50,489 bases of DNA. Origin: Acidocella sp. (GTDB lineage: Bacteria > Pseudomonadota > Alphaproteobacteria > Acetobacterales > Acetobacteraceae). The notes under the pieces were generated by a model. The model was given only the letters and a program-made list of their open reading frames with translations, was not told the DNA's origin and did no database searches. The position numbers and the translations under genes are program-made. The stretch spans positions 1-50,489 of the forward strand of contig JAMFRU010000098.1 in assembly GCA_026224875.1 (NCBI GenBank). Direction: 5' to 3'. Shown here one piece after another: positions 8,214 through 17,360 of the stretch (positions are counted from its first letter, which is position 1; the number at the start of each line of letters is the position of its first letter).

Positions 8214-9581
8214 TTATAAATCCACGCCGGAGTATGAGGCGTTGATGGATTTATTGATCAGCGGGAAGTCGGCGAGGATGCCGGTTGTGGCGGCGTGTTC
8301 CAGCAATGGCCAGTGCAGGGCTGAGGCGTCGGCTATGAAGGCGGTGGTGATGGCGCCGCTTTCTATGTGCAGCCAGTGCCAGACGGGGCCGCGGAAACTT
8401 TCGGCCACACCCAGGCCCATGCCGCTGGTTTGCGGGAGGGCGTAGGCCAAAGCGTCGGTGGGGAGGGTTTGCAGCCAGTTGCGGATGGAGCGGATGCTTT
8501 CGGGGATTTCGTCCAGGCGGATGCGCAGCCGGGCGGCGACATCCCCTTCGTGTTGGATGGGCATGTGGATGGGGTGGTCCAGATAGGGCGGGTAGCCGGG
8601 TTGGGCGCGGGCATCGTGCGCCTGGCCGGAGGCGCGGCCGACGTAGCCGCCGGGGTGGTAGGCTTCGGCCAATGCCGGGGAGATGATGCCGGTGCCGATG
8701 ACGCGGTCCTGTAGGGAGGCGTAGTCCTCGAACACGCGGGTGAGGCTGGGGAGTTCGAATTCCAGGGCTGACAGGGCGTCGATTATGGCGGCAGCACCTT
8801 CGGGCATTATATCGCCCGCCACGCCACCAGGGACGACAATATCCATCATCAGACGGTGGCCAAAGGCAATGGCCGCAGCGGCGCAGATGGTTTCACGGGC
8901 GAGGGCGAAGCGGGCGTCGAGGAAGGCGAAACCGGCGTCGGCGGCGATAGCGCCGATATCCGATGTGTGGTTCGCGAGGCGTTCCAGCTCGGCCATGATG
9001 GCACGGAGATACACGGCGCGGGCGGGCGGGGTGGTGTCGAGCGCGGTTTCGGCCGCCTGGGCGAAGGCGAGGCTGTGCGCGACGGTGGCGTCCCCGGACA
9101 CGCGGGCGGCGTAGCGGGCGGCGAGGCGGGGGGATTTGCCGCGCATGAGGGCGAGCGTGCCTTTGTGGGCGTAGCCGAGACGGGCTTCGAGTTTCAAAAC
9201 CTCTTCGCCGCGGAGCGAGAAGCGGAAATGGCCGGGCTCGATGATGGCGGCGTGGATGGGGCCAACGGCGACTTGGTGCACGCCCTCCACGCCGGGGGAG
9301 GTGAATTCGGGCCAGGGGGCGGTGAAGTCGGGGTTGCGGAAATGCTCGATGGCGGGGCGGGTGTCGGTGGCACCCTGCGCTTTGTGGCCGTTGAGGTCGT
9401 GGGCGAGGCGCTGATACCAGTTGGCGCCAGGGTGGGGGAGAGCGGGGTAGGCACCCTCTACGAGTTCCACGGCGACCAGTTGTTGGGGCTGGTAGAGGGC
9501 GTAGGCGTATTGGGCATCGGTCCAGAGGGCGATGAATTTGCCCTGGTGGGCCGCCCAGTCGGCGGGGGAGAGCAGGATCAT
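8214..9581 (-). CDS. hyfG: Hyf/Ech-like large subunit, NuoCD/HyfG family, lacking Ni-Fe ligands
   Basis: 455 residues. Residues 1 to ~95 look like a shortened NuoC-like part, and from about 100 it follows the HyfG/NuoD core (VHQVAVGPIHAAIIEPGHFRFSLRGEEVLKLEARLGYAHKG). The first nickel motif RVCGICxxxH reads RVSGDATVAH (residues 160-169), so both cysteines are Ser162 and Ala165. The C-terminal DPCxxC motif reads NASYSG (447-452), so both cysteines are Ser449 and Gly452. With no ligand left it cannot bind a Ni-Fe centre. This matches the Ehr group described as linking group 4 hydrogenases to complex I. The start overlaps the upstream stop by 4 nt. Confidence 0.85.
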   Translation of the reverse strand: MILLSPADWAAHQGKFIALWTDAQYAYALYQPQQLVAVELVEGAYPALPHPGANWYQRLAHDLNGHKAQGATDTRPAIEHFRNPDFTAPWPEFTSPGVEGVHQVAVGPIHAAIIEPGHFRFSLRGEEVLKLEARLGYAHKGTLALMRGKSPRLAARYAARVSGDATVAHSLAFAQAAETALDTTPPARAVYLRAIMAELERLANHTSDIGAIAADAGFAFLDARFALARETICAAAAIAFGHRLMMDIVVPGGVAGDIMPEGAAAIIDALSALEFELPSLTRVFEDYASLQDRVIGTGIISPALAEAYHPGGYVGRASGQAHDARAQPGYPPYLDHPIHMPIQHEGDVAARLRIRLDEIPESIRSIRNWLQTLPTDALAYALPQTSGMGLGVAESFRGPVWHWLHIESGAITTAFIADASALHWPLLEHAATTGILADFPLINKSINASYSGVDL

Positions 9582-11026
9582 TGCAGCGCTCCGGACATGG
9601 TTGAGAGCAAATGCAGGATTGGCCCGGGCATGGCAAAAGCCAGCAGGACGACCAGGGCCAGATGCAGCGCGACCAGATGCATTTCGGGGGCGGCTTTTAC
9701 CGGTTTGGTGTGCGGTGGGGCGTCGCCGAAAATCAGCGGGCCGATGTTGCGCAGAATAGCGACGGCGCAGAGCAGCAGGCCAACGGCGAGTGGCGCGGAA
9801 ACCCAGGGGTTACGCTGCACGGTTTGGCTGATGATGATGAATTCCGAGGCGAACAGGCCCGACGGCGGCAGGCCGGTGAGGGCGAAAATTGCGCCGCCAA
9901 GCAGCCAGGCGGTGTATTTATTGGAGTGGATGAGCCCGCGCAGGTGTGAAAAACTGTAATTTCCGGGGGCGGTGGAGCCGCGCAGGGCCGCCGCGCGGAT
10001 GAGGGCTATGAACAAAGCGCTCTTAATAAGCGTTTGCAGCAGCATGTGCAGCAGCCCGCCGAAGATAGCCGCCGGGCCGCCGATGCCGAAAGCGAAGATG
10101 GCGATGCCGGAATGCTCGATGGACGAGAAGCCGAAGAAGCGCCGGGCGTCGCGCCGGCGGGAGAGGGAGAAGCCGACCAGGAGGAGCGAGGCCAGGCCAA
10201 GCACGATGAGGAACGGGCCGGGCGGCATGGCGGTGCCGCCGGAGGCGACGTTGGCCTGCATCAAATGGCGGAAGCGCAATATGGCGATGAGGGCTAGGTT
10301 CAACATCGGGCTGGAGAGGGCGGTGGTGAGCGGGGCTGGGCCTTCGGCGTAGGCGTCCGGCAGCCAGCCGTGCAGGGGGACGAGGGCGGCTTTGGTGCCG
10401 TAGCCGAACAGGATGAAAACGAAAGCCAGCGTCAGCAAGGCACCATCCATCCAGGCGGCGTGGGATGAGAGTTGGATAAAACTCATGGCGTTCAGGCCGG
10501 GGCCGAGGGCTGGCTGGGCGGCGAGGTAGACCAGCATGGTGCCGAACAAGGCCAGAGCGATGCCGACACCGCCGAGGATGAAGTATTTCCATGCCGCTTC
10601 CAGAGCCGAGGCGGTGCGCGGCAGGCTGACTGCCAAAGTTGCGGCGATGGTGGCGATTTCCACCGACGCCCAGAGCAGGCCGATGTTGTCGGCGTACAGG
10701 CCGAGCAAAGTGGCGCCGAGTACCACCTGGCAGAGCGCGTGGTAGAGGCGCCAGAGCGGCGGGGTGAGGCGGGGTTCGGCGCCGCGCACGTAGCCGATAT
10801 TGGCCAGCGATGTGGTGAAGGCGATGAAGCCGGTGAGGGCGCCGAAGAGCAGGCCCAAAGAATCGGCATGGATGAGGCCGCTGCCGGGGGCGGTGAAGGC
10901 GGCGATTGTGAGCAGGAAGACGACGAGGCTCAGCGCGGCGTTGGCGATGGCGCCGCGCACCGGGGTGCCGATGACGCCGAGAACGATGGCCGCCAAAAAA
11001 GGGAGGATGATGGGGAGCAGAATCAT
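9578..11026 (-). CDS. hyfF: Antiporter-like membrane subunit, HyfF/NuoN type
   Basis: 482 residues with about 13-14 hydrophobic segments, of the Mrp antiporter/NuoL-M-N family that moves protons or sodium ions. Conserved features are a membrane glutamate in WASVEIATI and the lysine-bearing GTKAALVPLHGWLPDAYAEGPAPLTTALSSPMLN stretch (TM7-8). It is shorter than E. coli HyfF (about 526). Start and stop overlap the neighbouring genes by 4 nt each. It is expected to be one of two ion-translocating modules of the complex. Confidence 0.85.
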   Translation of the reverse strand: MILLPIILPFLAAIVLGVIGTPVRGAIANAALSLVVFLLTIAAFTAPGSGLIHADSLGLLFGALTGFIAFTTSLANIGYVRGAEPRLTPPLWRLYHALCQVVLGATLLGLYADNIGLLWASVEIATIAATLAVSLPRTASALEAAWKYFILGGVGIALALFGTMLVYLAAQPALGPGLNAMSFIQLSSHAAWMDGALLTLAFVFILFGYGTKAALVPLHGWLPDAYAEGPAPLTTALSSPMLNLALIAILRFRHLMQANVASGGTAMPPGPFLIVLGLASLLLVGFSLSRRRDARRFFGFSSIEHSGIAIFAFGIGGPAAIFGGLLHMLLQTLIKSALFIALIRAAALRGSTAPGNYSFSHLRGLIHSNKYTAWLLGGAIFALTGLPPSGLFASEFIIISQTVQRNPWVSAPLAVGLLLCAVAILRNIGPLIFGDAPPHTKPVKAAPEMHLVALHLALVVLLAFAMPGPILHLLSTMSGALQ

Positions 11027-11682
11027 CGGCCGCGGCGCTCGATGTCTTCGATGCCGGTGATGTCCAGCGTGTCAAAATGCTCGCGGATGCGGAGGAGGAA
11101 GATGCCGACGACGAGGAAGGCGAGCAGGACCAGAAGAGCCACCGAGAATTCGGCGACGAAGGGCATGCCGGGCATGCCGATGGCAGCCAGGACCAGGCCG
11201 TTTTCGGTGGAGAGAAAGCCGATGATTTGCGCCAGAGCGCTCCGGCGGGCGGTCATCACCAGCAGGCCGAGCAGCACCACCGACAGGGCGATGGCGAGGT
11301 CTTCGCGGGTCAGCGACACGGCGCTCATGGTGCTGGGCAGGACCACCAGAACGGCGATGCCGATGAGGCCGGTGCCGAGCATCATGGAGAGGGCCATGGG
11401 CATGGTGCTTTCCACGGCGCGGGTGAGGTTGAAGCGCAAGACGATTTGCCGCAGCGCGATGGGCAATAGCACGCCCTTCAAGGCGAGGGTGATGATGCCG
11501 GTGAGGTAGAGGTTGACTTCGTGCTGGGCAAAGCCCTGCCAGACGGCGGCGGCCGAGAGGGTTAGCGCCTGCACCTGATAAAGAGTGATCATGGCGGCGA
11601 GGCGGCGCTGCGAGAGCAGCAAAAAGGCGCAGAGGAGGATAAGGCCGCCCATGAGATGGGCGAGGGAGAAGGTGAGGTTCAT
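11023..11682 (-). CDS. hyfE: HyfE-like membrane subunit (NuoK-related)
   Basis: 219 residues, almost the length of E. coli HyfE (216), with about seven hydrophobic segments. The N-terminal half is NuoK-like. I chose the ATG at 11682 (MNLTFSLAHLMGG). A longer frame to 11763 would overlap the upstream HyfC gene and add Ser/Pro-rich residues unlike the family. The protein sits in the membrane arm between the HyfC-like and antiporter-like subunits. The stop overlaps the hyfF start by 4 nt. Confidence 0.82.
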   Translation of the reverse strand: MNLTFSLAHLMGGLILLCAFLLLSQRRLAAMITLYQVQALTLSAAAVWQGFAQHEVNLYLTGIITLALKGVLLPIALRQIVLRFNLTRAVESTMPMALSMMLGTGLIGIAVLVVLPSTMSAVSLTREDLAIALSVVLLGLLVMTARRSALAQIIGFLSTENGLVLAAIGMPGMPFVAEFSVALLVLLAFLVVGIFLLRIREHFDTLDITGIEDIERRGR

Positions 11683-11695
11683 GAGCCGATCCTCT

Positions 11696-12655
11696 TCATG
11701 AGCCAATCCTGGCGGCGACGAAGAGGAAGACGCCGGCGAGAATGCCGAGGAGCATTGCGGCACCGAGGAATTCGGGCACGCGGAAGATGCGCATTTTGGC
11801 GGTGGAGATTTCGAACAATGGCAGCAGAGCGGCCATGATGCCGAGTTTGATGAGCCACAGCACCAGGCCCGCCGGCCAGGTGAGAATGCTATCGGCCTGC
11901 GCCATGGCGAAGGGGAAGAAGATGGTGCCGATGAGGTCCATCCAGAGCAGCAGGCGGAGCATGGCGGTGTATTGCAGCAGGAGCAGGAAACGGCCGGAAT
12001 ATTCCAGCGTCAGGGCCTCGTGGACCATGGCGAGTTCGAGATGGCCGGCGGGGTTGTCGGTGGGGATGCGGCCGGTTTCGGTGAGGGCTACGGCGAGGAG
12101 GGCTGCCAAAGCGAAGCCGAGGGAGACGGAGATGCCGATGTGGCCGGTGGCGAAGGCCACGGCGATGCCGTCTACCGTGATACTGTGCGCGAGGAGGACG
12201 AAGCTGAGGAGGACGACCAGCAGGGCGGCTTCGGCGAAAAGGGAGAAGAGGACTTCGCGCCCGGCGGCGGCACCGCCGAAGCCGAAGCCGGTTTCCAGCC
12301 CGCCAAGCATGGTGGCGGCGCGGGCCAGAGCGAGCAAGCCGATGAGGGTGATGAAATCGCTGGTGGGTGCGGTGAGCATGCCGGTGTAGAAGCCGGGCAC
12401 CAGCAAGGCGGCGGTGGCGGTGGCGAGGAAGGCGGCAACGGGCCAGATGGCGAAGAGTTCGGTTGCGGTTTCCGGCACCAGCGTGGTTTTACGAAGGTGT
12501 TTGTACAGCTCGTAATAGGGTTGCAGGAACGGCGGGCCGCGCCGGCCTAGCGCCCAGGCGCGGAATTTGTTCACTGCACCCATGAGTAATGGGGCCACGG
12601 CGAATACGGCGGCGGCGTGCAGCAAAGTGGCGATGAGGCGGAGGAGGAAGAGCAT
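11696..12655 (-). CDS. hyfC: HyfC-like membrane subunit (NuoH family)
   Basis: 319 residues with about eight hydrophobic segments, matching NuoH/HyfC. The cytoplasmic loop PPFLQPYYELYKHLRKTTLVPE after TM1 and the later loop with TGRIPTDNPAGHLELAMVHEALTLEYSG, rich in acidic residues, are family hallmarks. NuoH forms the link between the Fe-S arm and the proton-pumping subunits. The start codon overlaps the hyfB stop by 1 nt. The acidic loop is preserved, suggesting the coupling function survives even without the Ni-Fe centre. Confidence 0.88.
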   Translation of the reverse strand: MLFLLRLIATLLHAAAVFAVAPLLMGAVNKFRAWALGRRGPPFLQPYYELYKHLRKTTLVPETATELFAIWPVAAFLATATAALLVPGFYTGMLTAPTSDFITLIGLLALARAATMLGGLETGFGFGGAAAGREVLFSLFAEAALLVVLLSFVLLAHSITVDGIAVAFATGHIGISVSLGFALAALLAVALTETGRIPTDNPAGHLELAMVHEALTLEYSGRFLLLLQYTAMLRLLLWMDLIGTIFFPFAMAQADSILTWPAGLVLWLIKLGIMAALLPLFEISTAKMRIFRVPEFLGAAMLLGILAGVFLFVAARIGS

Positions 12656-14319
12656 CAGCCGCCCTCCGCCAAGCCGAGGGCGAGCAGAAACATGACCAGT
12701 GCCGCGAAGACCACGCCGAGGCGCTGGCGGATAGTGGCGCGGCGGATGCGCTCGGCCAGGCGCACACCGCGCAAATGCAGGCGTTGCAGCGGGGCGACGA
12801 GGTAGGTTTCGGCCGGGTCAGTGCCGTGTTTGCCGAGAATGCCCCTGGCGATGGCGCGGGTGACGGGCTCGGCAAAGCCGGTGGCGCTGGGCTGGGTGGT
12901 GGGGTCGCCGAAGGGCAGCCAGACCGGGGCGCGGCCGAAGCCGCCGTTCCAGGGGGCGGCCTCGCGCGTGCCGCGTACGCCCCAGCGGTGGAGGATGAAG
13001 CCTGTGGCGGTGGCGATGAGGAAGGCTAGCAGAATCAGGGGCAGAGGAGTGTAGCTCAGCAAATGGATCTCCGCTTGCGGCGCCAGCAGTGTGACCACCG
13101 GCATCATGGCCGCCAGCACCTGGCCTGGCACCAGCGCGACCGGGAGCATCAGCACGGCCAGCAGGCCCATACCGAATAAGGGGCCGCGCCTTGCGTCCTC
13201 GGCGGATGCGGCGTGCAGGCTGCGGGGACGGCCGAGAAAGCCGATGCCGATGAGGCGTACGGCTGCACCCAAAGCCAGCGCCGCGCCCAGTCCCAAAGCG
13301 GCCAAAGCAAAAGTAAAGCCGATGCGGGCTAAAATCCCGCCGGTGGCCGCGGCGGCTATTACCGCATGCAGGAGTAAAAACTCCGGCGCGAAACCGGGGC
13401 CGAGCGGGAGGGCTGCCATGCCTGCCGCACCCAGCAGCATGAGGGCGCCCAGGCGGGGCTGGCCGCGCATGAGCCCGCCCAGCCAGTTGAGCGAGGTGGT
13501 GCCGGTGGCGTGTTTCACCTCGCCCGCACCGAGAAACAGCAGCGGTTTGAACAGCCCGTGCGCCACGGCGCAGAGTAGGGCGGCCTGAAGTGCCACGGCG
13601 GTGAGAGCTGGGTCGCCCATGGCTTTGGCGCGCAGGGCGATGCCGAGCCCGACCGCGATGAGCCCCACATGCTCGACCGTGGAACAGGCGAGCATGGTCT
13701 TCATCTCGGTTTCCAGCATGGCCCGCAGCGCGCCGATGACGACCGAGGCGATGCCGGCGACGATGAGCACCACGCCCCACCAGGGCTGCGCGGCCCCTGT
13801 GAGGACGATAAAGGCATAGCGGATGAGCACGTAGAGGGCGATTTTGACCATGCCGCCGGACATAAGCGCCGACACCCCCGCTGGTGGCGCTGGATGCGCT
13901 TTGGGCAGCCAGGAGTGCAGCGGGGCGAGCCCGGCTTTAGCACCCGTGCCTAGAGCGATGAGCACGAACGCGATGGAACTAGCAGGGAGGAATACCGCCG
14001 GGATGAGGCAGGCGGACGAAAAAATGGCGATGGTGATGTAGAGGGTCGCGGGCCTCTGGTCGCCGCGCAGCACCAGCAGCCAGGAGGCCGCACTCATCAG
14101 CTCGAAGCCGAAGATGAGGGTGAAGGCATCACCTGCCGCCAGGGCCAGCACCATGCCGAATACGAAAACCCAGAAGGTGACGGAGAAGCGCATGCCGGCC
14201 ACGGCACTGGCCAGCACTTGCGGGGCCAGGATGCACAGGAACAGCAGCGACAGGGCATCGAGATGCAAATGCATCCCCTGCCCCGGCAGCCCCACCATCA
14301 GCGTCACATTATCAGTCAC
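12655..14319 (-). CDS. hyfB: Antiporter-like membrane subunit, HyfB/NuoL-M type (short N-terminus)
   Basis: 554 residues against about 672 in E. coli HyfB. The first ~70 residues (two membrane helices) are absent, and the sequence opens at the LRMDSLS-like position (MHLHLDALSLLFL). The GTG at 14319 is the first possible start, since an in-frame TAG lies four codons upstream. Key antiporter residues are present: Glu in FGFELMSAASW and Lys in GAKAGLAPLHSWLPKAHPAPPAGVSALMSGGMVK. It is the first gene of the Hyf-like operon. Its upstream neighbour on the same strand ends 85 bp away, so a promoter may lie in between or it may be co-transcribed. Confidence 0.85.
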   Translation of the reverse strand: MTDNVTLMVGLPGQGMHLHLDALSLLFLCILAPQVLASAVAGMRFSVTFWVFVFGMVLALAAGDAFTLIFGFELMSAASWLLVLRGDQRPATLYITIAIFSSACLIPAVFLPASSIAFVLIALGTGAKAGLAPLHSWLPKAHPAPPAGVSALMSGGMVKIALYVLIRYAFIVLTGAAQPWWGVVLIVAGIASVVIGALRAMLETEMKTMLACSTVEHVGLIAVGLGIALRAKAMGDPALTAVALQAALLCAVAHGLFKPLLFLGAGEVKHATGTTSLNWLGGLMRGQPRLGALMLLGAAGMAALPLGPGFAPEFLLLHAVIAAAATGGILARIGFTFALAALGLGAALALGAAVRLIGIGFLGRPRSLHAASAEDARRGPLFGMGLLAVLMLPVALVPGQVLAAMMPVVTLLAPQAEIHLLSYTPLPLILLAFLIATATGFILHRWGVRGTREAAPWNGGFGRAPVWLPFGDPTTQPSATGFAEPVTRAIARGILGKHGTDPAETYLVAPLQRLHLRGVRLAERIRRATIRQRLGVVFAALVMFLLALGLAEGG

Positions 14320-14404
14320 GGGAGCAGGCTAGCACCCTGCCCCCGAGTCTCGTCAGGGCACTACCGCAGCGGGTAGTGGATCAGTTTGAAATCCGCGATG
14401 GCGT

Positions 14405-15421
14405 TTACGTCAGCGACGGCCGCAATGGACCAAGCTGCGAGATCAACCTTATCCCAGGCGGAGCAGCTATTACATCTGGAATGCGGTTCACCATGCAGGA
14501 TGCTGAGGTGTGTACCCCATCGGCGCGGTCGATCCGGATTTTGGATGACGGCCTTCCATCAACGGCCCACGTCATGTTTTCGGACTCGCCTTCCGCCAGG
14601 AGACGCAGTTCAATGTGCGCGCTTGCCGTAGGCCCTTCTACGGTTTCGACAGACGCGATGATCCGAAGACCGAGCGAGGTGCCGGGCTCCAAAAACCTAT
14701 TGAGGATACGGCACCACACCGGTTGATCGGAAAGTACCGGCTCGCGCAGCTCGGTCACGTTTTTGATCGTAAAGCCAAGCGCATGCATCACGTGTGCCGG
14801 TATGCCTTTATACAGCTCACCTAATTGGCCGGGCACCTTGGTTACTTTTTCCAAAAACTCGGCTTGCGTCATGTCAACGCCATAGGCGCGCATCATGCGT
14901 TCGTTCGCCAGCTCTGCGTTTGTCAAGCACGGCCCCGCAATCAGCATTCCCGCCCAGATGCGGGAGAAGTCCCAAATGCCAGTCCCGGTGAATGTAACAG
15001 CGTTCCGCTTGGCCAAGGCATCAATCTTTTCGGCTAAGTCGGGATCGGCGCCTTGCGGAAAATAGGACTCTGAGCCGTGGCAGATGACATTGATGCCGGC
15101 TCCCAAGAGGCGTTGATAAGCCGCAAAGTTGAGGCTCAGCCTCTCGGTTTGCACAACCAACGCGATGTCCGCATCCATGGTCGCGTAGTCGGCGGTTTCA
15201 CAGTCCTGTACGACGACACCCAAGTCTTCGTTCAGCCCGGCGAGCCGCCCTAGATCCTCGCCGATCTTGGGACCTGCCCGGTTCACCGCCGCAACGATTG
15301 GCCAGCCATTTTTTACGAGAATGCGCACAGCCTCCATACCGTAGTACCCGGCCCCGTAGATCATGACCCGGGGCCTGAGACGTGCTGGGTCTTTTGCGGC
15401 GGTGCCGTGGACGACGCTCAT
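14405..15421 (-). CDS. NAD(P)-binding dehydrogenase, DapB/2,4-diaminopentanoate dehydrogenase-like
   Basis: 338 residues. The N-terminal Rossmann fold RVMIYGAGYYGMEAVRILVKNGW carries GxGxxG-like spacing, followed by DADIALVVQTERLS and GINVICHGSESYFP, as in dihydrodipicolinate reductase N-terminal-domain proteins. The C-terminal half resembles proteins annotated as 2,4-diaminopentanoate dehydrogenase or NAD(P)H-dependent amine dehydrogenase. The true substrate is unknown. The ATG at 15421 is used. It precedes the Hyf-like operon on the same strand but shows no overlap with it, so a functional link is only a possibility. Confidence 0.7.
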   Translation of the reverse strand: MSVVHGTAAKDPARLRPRVMIYGAGYYGMEAVRILVKNGWPIVAAVNRAGPKIGEDLGRLAGLNEDLGVVVQDCETADYATMDADIALVVQTERLSLNFAAYQRLLGAGINVICHGSESYFPQGADPDLAEKIDALAKRNAVTFTGTGIWDFSRIWAGMLIAGPCLTNAELANERMMRAYGVDMTQAEFLEKVTKVPGQLGELYKGIPAHVMHALGFTIKNVTELREPVLSDQPVWCRILNRFLEPGTSLGLRIIASVETVEGPTASAHIELRLLAEGESENMTWAVDGRPSSKIRIDRADGVHTSASCMVNRIPDVIAAPPGIRLISQLGPLRPSLT

Positions 15422-15547
15422 GAAAGGGCCTTTGGCAGATGAACGCGGATGAAAAGGCTAGCACTCCTTATTCTAGCCGATCATACGCTGTCGGACCATG
15501 GAGTTTCGCACAGCCCCGTCAACCCGGCCGAAATTCAAACTGACCCA

Positions 15548-15925
15548 CTACCCCGCGGCGAGGTCCGTCTCGTACTCCACCACGGTCGCGATGCGAAAGG
15601 AGGTGCGGTCGAACAGGTTCTTCTCATCCTCGACGATGAAATCCGGCATGACCGCGCTGGTGAGGTAGCCGAGCAGATTGTTGAACGAGGTCTCGTCCTT
15701 GCACCACAGCTCGGTGATGACGTCGAATGCCATCTCGGTGTTGGGGCCGGTTTCGGGGTGCGGCTGGGGGTTTATGAAGCGGCGGATGTAGCGGGCGAGA
15801 TTGGTGCTGGATTTGGCGCATAAAGGCGCGTGGTTGTTCTCGTAATAGGCGCGGAAATCGGCGACGGACATGCCGGGCTTGCGTTTCATGAACAGCAGGA
15901 TTTTGTGGATTTTTATGTCTGACAT
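15548..15925 (-). CDS. EthD-domain protein
   Basis: 125 residues from the ATG at 15925 (MSDIKIHKILLFMKRKPGMSVADF). An ATG at 16003 would add 26 residues unlike the family. The LLFMKRKPGMSVADFRAYYENNHAPL segment is the EthD ferredoxin-like (dimeric alpha-beta barrel) signature. EthD proteins accompany P450 or other degradative enzymes, sometimes as decarboxylase-like or accessory proteins; the activity here is unknown. It appears to be a single gene, 126 bp upstream of the DapB-like gene on the same strand. Confidence 0.78.
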   Translation of the reverse strand: MSDIKIHKILLFMKRKPGMSVADFRAYYENNHAPLCAKSSTNLARYIRRFINPQPHPETGPNTEMAFDVITELWCKDETSFNNLLGYLTSAVMPDFIVEDEKNLFDRTSFRIATVVEYETDLAAG

Positions 15926-16307
15926 TTTTTGCTCCCGTGTGCGGTTCGGGGTTGCTTTACCGTGAGACTGGCCAGCGGGCCACTGACCTGATGGCTTGGG
16001 CATGTAGGGCGGGACGGAAACGGACTCAGGTGACTGAACAGCGAAACATGCGGGGACATGCTGCTTCGTGCACGGGAGCGCTTATATGCCCGCGTGCGCG
16101 AGCATGACGGGGGTGGTGGGAGGCCGGCGGTGTGGAGCGGGACGTTTTGCCTGAGCTTGGGCTCACACAATCGGCTCTGAAAAAGGGAAGGCCATTCCAG
16201 CACGCGCGTTTTGCGAGCACCGGAATGGCCTTCCCTTTTTCAGAGCCGGGTGGGATCCAAGGGCCTTAGGCCCTTGGCGGGTCCAGGGCAGAGCCCTGGC
16301 CTTTTCC
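15926..16307. other. Intergenic region with a REP-like hairpin and family A copy 5
   Basis: 382 bp between the EthD gene start and the mdh stop. It holds a REP-like hairpin at 16086-16112 (CCCGC..GCGCGAGCATGACGGG pattern, the same type as at 26259) and the palindromic element at 16173-16310. The EthD promoter must lie near 15930-16080, but I cannot identify it. Confidence 0.5.
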
Positions 16308-16310
16308 TTA
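16173..16310. repeat. Palindromic element, family A copy 5 (right side only)
   Basis: A perfect 26-bp stem (16173-16198 with 16222-16247) with a 23-nt loop forms the centre and carries A- and T-tracts. Only the right-hand arm modules follow: GGGCC/GGCCC near 16257-16277, a CCAGGGC/GCCCTGG hairpin (16283-16299) and a GGCCTTTTCC end that runs into the mdh stop codon. In inverted orientation these modules match the left side of copy 1 almost base for base. The left-hand outer arms are missing, so the copy is a half element. Confidence 0.8.
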
Positions 16311-17288
16311 TGCCAACAGCGAAGCGATGGCTTCCTGCTCTTCCAGCAGTTCCTTCAGCGTGAATTCCAAGCGGCCCTTGGAGAATTCGTCGATGGCGAT
16401 GCCTTCGACGCGGGTGTATTTGCCGTTTTCGGTGGTCACGGGCACGCCATAGATCACGTCCTTGGGGATGCCGTAGGAGCCATCGGACGGGATGCCCATG
16501 GAGACCCAGCGGCCGTTAGAGCCGAGGACCCAGTCGCGTATGTGGTCGATGGCGGCGTTGGCGGCGGAGGCGGCCGAGGAGAGGCCGCGGGCTTCGATGA
16601 TGGCGGCGCCGCGTTTGCCGACGGCGGCGAGGTAGGTGTCCTTGTACCAGGCTTCGTCGTTGATGAGGGCCGGGAGCGGCTTGCCGGCGGCGGTGGCGTT
16701 GCGGTAGTCGGCGTACATTGTGGGGGAGTGGTTGCCCCAGACGGCGACTTTGGCGATGTCTTTCACGGCCGTGCCGGATTTTTCGGCCAGCATGGAGACG
16801 GCGCGGTTATGGTCGAGCCGCAGCATGGCGGTGAAGTTTTCTTTCGGCAGGTCGGGCGCCGACTTCATGGCGATATAGGCATTGGTGTTGGCCGGGTTGC
16901 CGACGACCAGGACCTTGACGTCGCGCTTGGCAACGTCGTTGAGGGCCTTGCCCTGGACCTTGAAGATTTCGGCATTGGCGGCGAGCAGGTCGCGGCGTTC
17001 CATGCCAGGGCCACGCGGGCGCGAGCCGATGAGGATGGCGATGTCCACGTCCTTGAAGGCGACGCGCGGGTCATCGGAGGGCTCCAGGCCCGCGACCAGC
17101 GGGAAGGCGCAGTCGTTGATTTCCATGATGACGCCGCCGAGCGCCTTTTGCGCCTGCGGCACGTCCAGCAGGCTGAGGATGACCGGCTGGTCCTTCCCCA
17201 AGAGATCGCCATTGGCGATACGGAACAGGATGGCATAGCCGATATTGCCAGCGGCACCGGTGACGGCAACGCGCACGGGGGATTTCAT
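16308..17288 (-). CDS. mdh: Malate dehydrogenase
   Basis: 326 residues of the dimeric, cytosolic-type MDH that interconverts malate and oxaloacetate with NAD in the TCA cycle. Visible are the Rossmann motif [20 protein letters not shown], the substrate arginine loop [21 protein letters not shown], and the catalytic histidine in [12 protein letters not shown]. Length is standard. A GGAGAC Shine-Dalgarno precedes the ATG at 17288. No TCA partner gene is adjacent. Its TAA stop is part of palindromic element copy 5. Confidence 0.95.
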   Translation of the reverse strand: MKSPVRVAVTGAAGNIGYAILFRIANGDLLGKDQPVILSLLDVPQAQKALGGVIMEINDCAFPLVAGLEPSDDPRVAFKDVDIAILIGSRPRGPGMERRDLLAANAEIFKVQGKALNDVAKRDVKVLVVGNPANTNAYIAMKSAPDLPKENFTAMLRLDHNRAVSMLAEKSGTAVKDIAKVAVWGNHSPTMYADYRNATAAGKPLPALINDEAWYKDTYLAAVGKRGAAIIEARGLSSAASAANAAIDHIRDWVLGSNGRWVSMGIPSDGSYGIPKDVIYGVPVTTENGKYTRVEGIAIDEFSKGRLEFTLKELLEEQEAIASLLA

Positions 17289-17360
17289 GAATTCTGTCTC
17301 CTTGAGTGGACAGGCATTCCCTTAAAACTTCACCGGGCGAGGTCAAGCCTGCTTTTGGCT

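Noticed and set aside
8214-9581. Functional [NiFe] hydrogenase-4 large subunit
   Set aside because: All four cysteines that bind the Ni-Fe centre are replaced, and no maturation or formate dehydrogenase genes are present.
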